A stretch of 64,000 nt of DNA from Cricetomys ansorgei (taxonomy: Eukaryota > Chordata > Mammalia > Rodentia > Nesomyidae). Both the position numbers and the translations under genes were made by a program. Location: assembly GCA_026225945.1 (NCBI GenBank), contig JAMJFZ010001258.1, forward strand, positions 8,656,001 to 8,720,000, in the 5' to 3' direction. This document shows, one piece after another, positions 57,216 through 64,000 of the stretch. Each line of letters starts with the position of its first letter. Within the stretch, counting starts at the first letter, position 1. The notes below the pieces were generated by a model. It made no database searches, had not been told where the DNA came from, and saw only the letters and a program-made list of their open reading frames with translations.

Positions 57216-59340
57216 AATTTATATGCTTGTAACAGTGCACAGAAGAGAGAATTCCTCATGAGCTTACACTTCAGCGAGAGATATTTTCCAATAGTTGGCT
57301 ATTATTGAACTCATTTTCTCATTGAATAGATAAAAGAGATTCTAAAATATAATATGGAGACCTGTAGCTTGGAATGTGTTTGTGTAGGTCTATTCTTTTG
57401 ATCACTGTCCCTGGGAATGTGAAATATGTTCCCCAATGGGAGGGGGCAGTGTGCCATCTTTGGTTGTGGACTAAATGCCTGATGCTTTCCAGAAACTCGA
57501 CTATTAAAATAACACATCTAAGCATAAAAATGAATGAATGAAATTTAGCTATATCCGAACTTGGGTTCTTGGAAGTAATAATATCTTTCCACATTGTGGT
57601 TTCATTGACAGAGAGCTATAATGTTGTATATTCACAGACACTGAATTCTAGGGTAGGAGACACAGATAAACAAATGCATATAAGATGAGTTAATACATTT
57701 ACAATGAGAGCCCAAGTCTTTCTTTTTCTAAACCAAAGTTTGTTGGATTCATTTTTGTTTCCAGGATCTTGTTCTCTCCTTTCTTTCTCTCATTGATTCC
57801 GCATAACGGCATTTTCCCAGTTGAAGTTTCTCCAGTGCACCCCATACTCTTGATTCTGTTTCTTTTTTGTTATTTTAGTTAGGAGATTTTACCTCATTTC
57901 ACCCTGCTAAAGCTCTCCCTTTGTAACATGGTATGGAAGTCTGCTGTTCAATGTTCAGACATCTTAGTACAATGATAGAAAAGCATAGCAAAAATGGACC
58001 ACTGGTATTACCAGTGGCTGGGGCTTTTAAGTTCTACCTGAATGGACACTGGGTCAATGAGGAATTCTTCCACGCTGTTTTTTGGTAACTTTTGTATAGC
58101 TCCATGTTTCCCAGACACCATCAGTGGCAGCAGGTAAGTTGGCCCGTAAGTGGTGCTCTCTACTTTTACAGATATTGTTAGCCCCCAGGACTGGGACTTG
58201 AAAGCTTAAAGAGTTGATGATGACCAGTATACTGGGATCCAGCACTTATGCACACCTAGCATCCTGGGAACCCCAGCTCTACAAATACTTAGTTCTTATG
58301 TAGATCCAGGGAGTCAATATTCCTCAGCCTGTGACAGTGACTGATACAGCAGCTTTCAGATCTAAGTGTCAGGATTCCTTAGTCCTTGGCCTTGGCCAGT
58401 ATTAATAGCCCCTGAACCTGGAGTACTGAACTCTTAGCCTTAGGACTTGAGAGCACTGGAACCCAGTGATCAACATCTGCAGTATGCATTGCTCAATTCT
58501 TTCTGAGCCTCAGTTCTTTAGGCTCTCTCATGCTAGCTCTAAATCCATCACTCTTTTAAATTATTCAGCTGTCTCTTGTTACTATGGTTACTCTAATGCT
58601 TACCTCCTCTCAAGAGAAAGGGACTGCTCTTTGTTTTGCCATTAAGCTATGCCTGAGACTGTCAGCTGCAGGTCTTGTGACATTGACTCTTTTGTGACTA
58701 TACAAAAGGCCTCTGCATAGCATAGCTTTTGCACTTTAGCCTTGCAGCTGCTCTGCCCTGCCTCCTCTTCAGTGTCAAACAGGTAGGCACTTTGCTGCTT
58801 TTGAGATTCAGTCTTCTAGCCATTCTATGGTCACTAATGCCACTCCACTGCCTGAATTGTTACTGCTTCTTTCTTCATATCATCAGTTCCACAGACTCTA
58901 CTGAAAATACACAAGACATGGCCACTGGAGAGAACTCTTTCACTGGTCATAATGAAGAAATATTAAGCAACTCTCACTCAGTTCCACAAGTGTGTCCCAC
59001 ATACTGCTTTGCCAGACAGGAAAGGGATGCTTATAATGTTCCTAGGACCATGCAATTGAAAACTTGTACCTATGCCCCAGCAGCAGCCACCGAGGCAATA
59101 CTTTTGTAAGTCACTCAGAGGCAGACCCACCCCAGCCTAGATGGAAACAGTAAAAGGGAAGGAATGGTGCAGCTGGCTTGAAATACTTGTGTCTGAGACA
59201 AAGAAAGCATTTCTGTGAGTTCGCATTGTTATCCTTCCAAAATGCCTAGCTCCTGGAATACAGTTGGTTAAACATAGTTTGCTTAACATTCCTATTGTTT
59301 AAGGAAGCCAGACCAACTACCAGCTATCAATCACAGAGTT
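57216..59340. other. Unassigned 2.1 kb
   Basis: No recognised repeat or coding block. Positions 58600-59110 have lower stop density; the 126-codon plus frame at 58729-59109 starts with a hydrophobic stretch but matches nothing known and shows no codon bias. An unrecognised rodent LTR is possible. Confidence 0.35.
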
Positions 59341-59344
59341 AATA

Positions 59345-59735
59345 TGCTCCATTCCTGGGATACTTAATCGTCACTGCTAACTAGACAAGGTTTTTAAGGA
59401 CCACGGGAAACACACTTCAAGATGTATTTATGAAGATGTTTCAAGAATGCTTTAACTGAGCAAGGAAGATCCACACTGAGTGTGGGTAGCACTAATACTC
59501 AGGATAGTGTCCAAGACTTAGTCACTTAGGGAAAGTAAGTGAAACACTAATCTTCGTCATTCTTGTCTTTATGCTTGGAGACACAAGGGACCAGCTGCCA
59601 TAGTCCTGCCGCCATATCTACCTCGCCATGACAGATTGTCCCCTCAACCTGGGGGACAAATAAGCTCTTCCTTCCTGAAGTTGCTTTTGGCAGGTAGCTT
59701 GTCCCAGCAACAAGAAAATGTTACTTATTAACAAA
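59345..59735 (+). mobile_element. MaLR-like LTR (type B)
   Basis: 'gatccacactgagtgtgggt' (59468), 'agctgccatagtcctgccgc' (59593), 'cgccatgacagattgtccc' (59624), 'aataagctcttccttcctg' (59660), 'agttgcttttggcaggtag' (59680) and 'gtcccagcaacaag' follow the same plan as 46815-47184, with more divergence. Confidence 0.6.
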
Positions 59736-59757
59736 AGTAATTAATTTTAATTAATTA

Positions 59758-60110
59758 TATTAATTACTTTCTCATAGTCATGATAAAATACCCAGTTAAA
59801 ACAATTTAAAGAAAGAAGGATGAATTTTAACTTACACTTTTAAGAGATATAGTCCCTCCCAAGGGGAAACCATAGTGGTGGGATTGGCCTGAAGCCAGGA
59901 TCTGAATGGCTCAAGAAACAGGGAGAGACCTGGTTGGGAATCAGAAGGGGCTATCACCCTCAAGGCTTGCCTTTCAGTTACCTACTTCCTCTAGCTTGGA
60001 TTCTCCTCCTAAAGTTCCCAGAACATTCCAAAGAAGTGCTGCCTCCCCAGAAAAAAGTGCTGATACACATGAGCCTGTTGGTGTGGAGAGGGCATTTCGC
60101 ATTTAAACCG
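59758..60110 (-). mobile_element. MaLR-like LTR, reversed (type A)
   Basis: 'ctcatagtcatgataaaatac' type start (59772), a decayed 'agtccctcccaaggggaaac' block (59851), 'cttcctctagcttggattct' (59985) and 'atacacatgagcctgttgg' (60063) follow type A order with high divergence. It lies next to a type B copy in the opposite orientation. Confidence 0.5.
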
Positions 60111-60393
60111 AAGCAAGTCTCCCAGGAGAAAGATGGGCTGGCATGTTGATGTCACTGAAAGGAGGTATCTTCACTGACAATTAGATAACACTCAGATGAT
60201 AAGGCAACAGCAACAACAACCAAACCTCAACCGAGGTATAATTACAAATTTTACTAAAGCAATGCATAACCTTCAATTCAATATCAAGTGTTTTTAGAAT
60301 CAGTTGCTACGAGGAAGTAATTCATTTAGACATGATCATGTCAGTCATCTCTTGGATAAAGGGAAATTTATTAGTTTTGAAATGTTACTATTA
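60111..60393. other. Unassigned
   Basis: No recognised feature. Confidence 0.4.
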
Positions 60394-60471
60394 TGTGTGT
60401 GTGTGTATAATACATATATATATATATATATATATACGCATATAAACATATATAATATATATGAACATATC
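60394..60471. repeat. (GT)n(TA)n compound microsatellite
   Basis: Short GT tract, then an AT alternating tract with gaps (60416-60437), then ATATAA variants. Confidence 0.9.
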
Positions 60472-61505
60472 TATTACTATTTCACATTTTGACTACCAGC
60501 TGAAAAAATACTATAATTATTTTCTCTGTATTTTTTGTTTTGATAAAATTATTTTATAGTTTGGATAAATAATATTTCTGTATATAATATAAATTTAATG
60601 CCTATATCATACCTCAACTCTAAACTAATTTTATTAAATTTCTATTAAATTTAAAGTTTAGAGACAGTTTTAAATGTTAAAACTATATTGAGAATACTGT
60701 CACAACTAAAATTTATAATTTCTTATGAAGTTTGGAATGCTAATAAGGTTAAATGTACTTCATATATTCTGGGCTAACATTACCTGAATCCATGGGCATA
60801 ATGTAATTAACCAAATAAAGCAGTGTTTAGAAATGCAAAGTATAAATTCTAAATCAGAAAATGCCTTAAATTTGTGACTATGTACATCTACCAATGTATA
60901 ATGTAAATCAAAATGTATGTTAATTCTTGATGTTGAGTAGAAATCATGAAGAATCTCTACATTTTAATAACTTAAAGTGCTAAGAATTAACAGTCCTGTG
61001 TAGTGATTGACAGTCCCATGTAGGATAAGCCAAAATGAAAAATACATTTCTCTTGATTCATACATTTTTTAACGTGTAAGTATGTGTATTTATTCCCTAT
61101 TGATTCTATGCCAGCCAATTATACAACAACAAATAATACCAATGCATTCTTACTCTCATAGAGATTGCATTCTAGTTAAAGATAGAGCCAGGTCTGTGAT
61201 GGGATTATAAAGATCCAAGCAAAGAGACAGATAATTAGAGCAATTTGTAATAGCAGAAAATAGTCCATAAGATATAACTGTGACCATGTGAGATGTAGGC
61301 AATTTTGAACCATGTGGTTAGAGAATTGATCTTTAGGGAGCTTAGTAATGCATGTGGCTATAGCTAATTCCATTAAGAGTTTCTGATTATCTTATTACCA
61401 ATGTTCATATGAAAAGTAAGGAATAATGACAGAGTAGGACTTAAGGCCTATAAATATTGTCCTTGTAATGATGGCTTAAACAAGTGGGAAGACTCAAATT
61501 CCATG
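60472..61505. other. Unassigned AT-rich DNA
   Basis: No recognised repeat or coding block. Confidence 0.45.
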
Positions 61506-61507
61506 AC

Positions 61508-61745
61508 TATAGGGAGGGCTCAACAGTTAAGATCATTTGCTGTCCATATATGGAAATTGAAGTTTAAAGCTCGTACCCCAGTAACAATATGGTTTTCCTT
61601 GCAAAGATGCTTGCAAGTCAACTCTGAGTGCGATGGTAACAGGAAATACTATGCTTATTTCTTAACAGCCAACTGGAAAACATGAGCTTCAGGTTCAGAA
61701 GGAAGCCCTGTTTCAAATAAATAAAGTGGAGATGAGCCGTAGTTT
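61508..61745 (+). repeat. B4/RSINE1-type SINE, 5' part
   Basis: The tRNA-like head 'gggagggctcaacagttaag' (61512) is followed by a decayed middle and then 'atgagcttcaggttcagaag' (61682), 'gccctgtttcaaataaat' (61705) and 'aaagtggagatgagcc'. The element is interrupted at about 61745-61776 and resumes at 62126. Confidence 0.6.
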
Positions 61746-61776
61746 CACCATAACCCTCTCTCTGGTATCACTTCTA

Positions 61777-62125
61777 TCTTAGTTGTTTTTCTATTGCTGT
61801 GAGGAAACACCTTGACCAAAGCAGCTTATAAAATAAGGTATTTAATTGGGCTTGTGGTTTCAGAGGGCTAGAGTCTATGTTGGCAGACCAAAGGCATAGC
61901 ATAAACAACTGAGAGTTCATATCTAAATCCGCAAGTAGGACATAGAGTATGAGAGGCACACTAGGAAAGGCATGAGTCTTTTGAAACACTAATGCCTGCA
62001 TTCAGTGACACACTTCCTTCCACAGGATCATACCTCCTGATCCTTCTCAAACAGTTCCACAAACTGGGAGCTGAGAATTCAAACATATAAGCCTATGGGG
62101 ACTATTATCATACAAAACACCATAA
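61777..62125 (-). mobile_element. MaLR-like LTR, reversed (type A), inserted in SINE
   Basis: 'tagttgtttttctattgctg' (61780), 'gaggaaacaccttgaccaaa' (61801), 'ggtatttaattgggcttg' (61837), 'gacacacttccttccacagg' (62007), 'aagcctatggggactatt' (62090) and 'acaaaacaccataag' (62114) are full-length type A landmarks. Both flanks are parts of one SINE. Confidence 0.75.
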
Positions 62126-62241
62126 GATGACAGAGGATACCACTCTCTGGCCTTTGTGTGGTGCATGTGCACCTATAAACACATGTGTATACCCAAACTC
62201 ACATACATATGTATGAATTCACACACACACAGACACACACA
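62126..62241 (+). repeat. B4/RSINE1-type SINE, 3' part with CA tail
   Basis: 'actctctggcctttgtgtgg' (62142) and 'tgcatgtgcacctataaac' continue the SINE interrupted at 61745, ending in a CA-rich tail (62218-62241). Confidence 0.55.
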
Positions 62242-62885
62242 CTACAGTAATTTACTCATATGTCAAACGGAAGCCTCCTGATGAAAGAAGAGTGAGTCTT
62301 GATGTAATGTTGTTGTGTTTTAAGAAAGAAAATCTTGGGAAAATTAATGCTCTTTAGTAGATTAAATAAAGAAAAGGACATGAAAGAGATAAGAAAAGTG
62401 AAAAAAGTAAAATTCAATAATTATTGATTGAGGTGTCATTTGGATTTTTGGTGGAAGCCCTAGAAGCATTGAAGGCAGAGTAAGTGGAGGCATCCATGGC
62501 AGAGAAAAGTTGATTGAAAATGCTGTTGTGGGTTGGTTTCTGGTGCTACCCTGTTTAGAGTCCACTGAGATTTGCCATCTACAACTTCCCCTTTGTTTCT
62601 TCCTGTTTCCTGTCCTGTAGACTTCTATGATTATTGAGCTATCATAGGGACTTTTCTTAGCATCCTATCTTCGTAACACTAATCTGAATTTAAGACGCTC
62701 CTGACTTCAACAGCTCAACAGCTTCGGAGAGCTCTCCTGTCTCAGAGCTCAGATATCTCTTTCAGTTTTTAGAATCAGAACACTGCATCATGGTATACTG
62801 TGAATTCAAAAATAATAAAATTACACTTGGTGTTTTTCAGTGTGTGTCTTCAGATTTATAGAAATTTTACAAGAGTTTACAAACT
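62242..62885. other. Unassigned
   Basis: No recognised repeat or coding block. Confidence 0.45.
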
Positions 62886-62889
62886 GAAA

Positions 62890-63490
62890 TCCAATGTTAC
62901 CTTTCATAACTGCCATGTGTCTGTCTTTAATATCATTGTCCTTTCTGCACATGCTCCCTTCATATAGTTACTGTCTAATATCCTTTCATTTGGACTTGAA
63001 GGTCTCTCTTTACCACGTACAGGGCATATTTAATGGTAATGATTTCTGCTTTTTGTCTGTAAATATTTTAATTTATCTCTCATATTTGCATACTCAATTT
63101 TGGTGGATATAAGATCTCGGGGTAATAAGTTTAATTTTAAGGATTTAAGTAAATGAATTCTCTGTCCTATGTCTTCAATGTTCTGATAAGAAAATCTATT
63201 ATAATCTCACTGAATCTTGTGTGTGTGTCAAGTTGTTTTTCTACTTCTGTTTTTGAGATTTTCTTATTTAGTTTTTCCAAACATTGACTGTAGTGTCCCA
63301 TTACAGTCTGCACTTATATTACTTGGCATTCTTTGAGCTTTTCAGGTGCTTACATCCATATCTTTTATTAAAGTTTAGAAAATCTTAACATTATTTCTCC
63401 AAATAGTCTCTGTTTCTTTTCTCCTTACACTCTTGGGCTTCAAAACATGTGTGTCGGTCCATTGGACAGAGTTTCATAGGTCAGTGGTCT
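62890..63490 (-). mobile_element. Ancient L1, likely ORF1 region, reversed
   Basis: The reversed landmark order 'attctttgagcttttcagg' (63327), 'acattatttctccaaatag' (63390), 'cttttctccttacactcttg' (63416) and 'gtgtgtcggtccattggac' (63449) fits the C-terminal part of an ancient mammalian L1 ORF1. The portion below 63200 is only tentatively assigned. Confidence 0.5.
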
Positions 63491-63549
63491 CTATTCATTA
63501 TTTCTTTAATCTTGGTGCCTTCTGTGCTCCTCTTGCTCTTGCTCTTTGC

Positions 63550-63692
63550 TTTTATTATAATTTACTTTTCTTCTCTCATGTAATACATTTAGACACCCAT
63601 TCTCCCCTCCCAGTTCCTCTGATTCTCCCCTCTCCCCCAGTTCCACCCCCTACTTCCCCTCAGAAAAGAGATGGCCTCCCAGGGTGACCTTT
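63550..63692 (-). mobile_element. L1 3' terminal fragment (Lx-like)
   Basis: 'tacttttcttctctcatgta' (63563) then CT-rich sequence and 'cctcagaaaagagatggcct' (63658) and 'cccagggtgacc'. It has the same terminus as 27303 and 18926. Confidence 0.7.
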
Positions 63693-63718
63693 ATTCTTTT
63701 TTATTCTCTTCAACTCTA

Positions 63719-63721
<3 letters not shown>

Positions 63722-63758
<37 letters not shown>
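63722..63758. repeat. (GT)n microsatellite
   Basis: Eighteen perfect GT units. Confidence 0.95.
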
Positions 63759-63762
<4 letters not shown>

Positions 63763-63921
63763 TTATGTAGCATTTTTTTATAATTTGCTTTTTTCCCGCA
63801 TTATTTTCTTCATCTTTAGCACTCTTATATTAGTTCTTTGGACATTCATAAGATAATGATTGGAAGTCTTTGTTCAATTCATAAATCTAGTGTCAGATAT
63901 TTTAAGGTAGTTTCTATTGGT
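63759..63921. other. Unassigned T-rich DNA
   Basis: Nothing recognised. Confidence 0.4.
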
Positions 63922-63950
63922 CTGTTTGTTTGTTTGTTTATTTATTTATT
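63922..63950. repeat. (GTTT)n(ATTT)n tract
   Basis: About four GTTT units followed by three ATTT units; the window ends 50 bases later. Confidence 0.9.
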
Positions 63951-64000
63951 TGGCAGCATCATCTATGCTAAAGAGATCGCTGCTTGACACAGTTCCAGCG

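Noticed and set aside
58729..59109. 126-codon frame with a hydrophobic start, considered as a secreted or membrane protein
   Set aside because: No family resemblance or codon bias and no promoter or splice evidence. Low stop density in a possible LTR explains it equally well.
1..64000. A new multi-gene defence, metabolic or mobile system
   Set aside because: No set of adjacent genes exists here. The window is repeat-rich vertebrate DNA with no supported coding gene.

Overview
This window looks like rodent nuclear DNA, from a muroid (mouse, rat, hamster or vole group), and it holds no protein-coding gene I can support. The signs are 7SL-derived B1-type SINEs, a B2 SINE with its tRNA-like head, B4/RSINE1-type composite SINEs, ID-like pieces, many 3' ends of rodent L1 (Lx-like and L1-Mus/Rn-like 3' UTRs), rodent MaLR-like LTRs, long CA/TG and GATA microsatellites, and a low-GC, CpG-poor background. 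The best-preserved B1 (28001-28163) has the 'gatctctgtgagtt' variant, and young ID or B1/B2 copies are absent. That fits a non-mouse muroid such as a cricetid better than mouse or rat, but I would not fix the genus.

Layout. 1-13 kb: AT-rich unassigned DNA with L1 3' ends, a B1, a 7SL-like monomer, an LTR-like block near 7.2 kb and a 1.4-kb 5'-truncated L1 that keeps the decayed C-terminus of ORF2 (8885-10320). 13-24 kb: B1-like and B2 SINEs, two L1 3' UTRs, a MIR, an ID piece, a short hairpin (18.1 kb) and a small coding-like patch (18.3 kb). 24-33 kb: repeats, including an ancient L1 interrupted by a younger L1 end (29.6-30.6 kb) and a degenerate tandem repeat of about 71 bp (30.8-31.1 kb). 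33.4-34.2 kb: a repeat-free stretch dense in homeodomain, E-box/T-box and AP-1-like words, followed by two CTCF-like words; this is the best regulatory candidate. 35-46 kb: sparse old repeats and much unassigned sequence. 46.8-48.2 kb: a MaLR-like LTR directly against a minus-strand ERVK-type LTR that still carries a primer-binding-site remnant. 48-64 kb: MIR, L1 ends, four MaLR-like or related LTRs, two nested insertions (a SINE with a long TG tract inside an ancient L1 at 54.2-55.2 kb; a SINE split by an LTR at 61.5-62.2 kb) and further old L1.

The long open frames are explained by repeats (TG/CA tracts, L1 UTRs) or look like chance. The window is best read as a gene desert or part of a very large intron. 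I found no undescribed multi-gene system. The points worth checking are the non-coding conservation candidates, the coding-like patch at 18.3 kb, the tandem repeat at 30.8 kb and the two insertion junctions. Repeat family names come from remembered consensus sequences, not a database search; boundaries are approximate, usually to within 10-30 bases.
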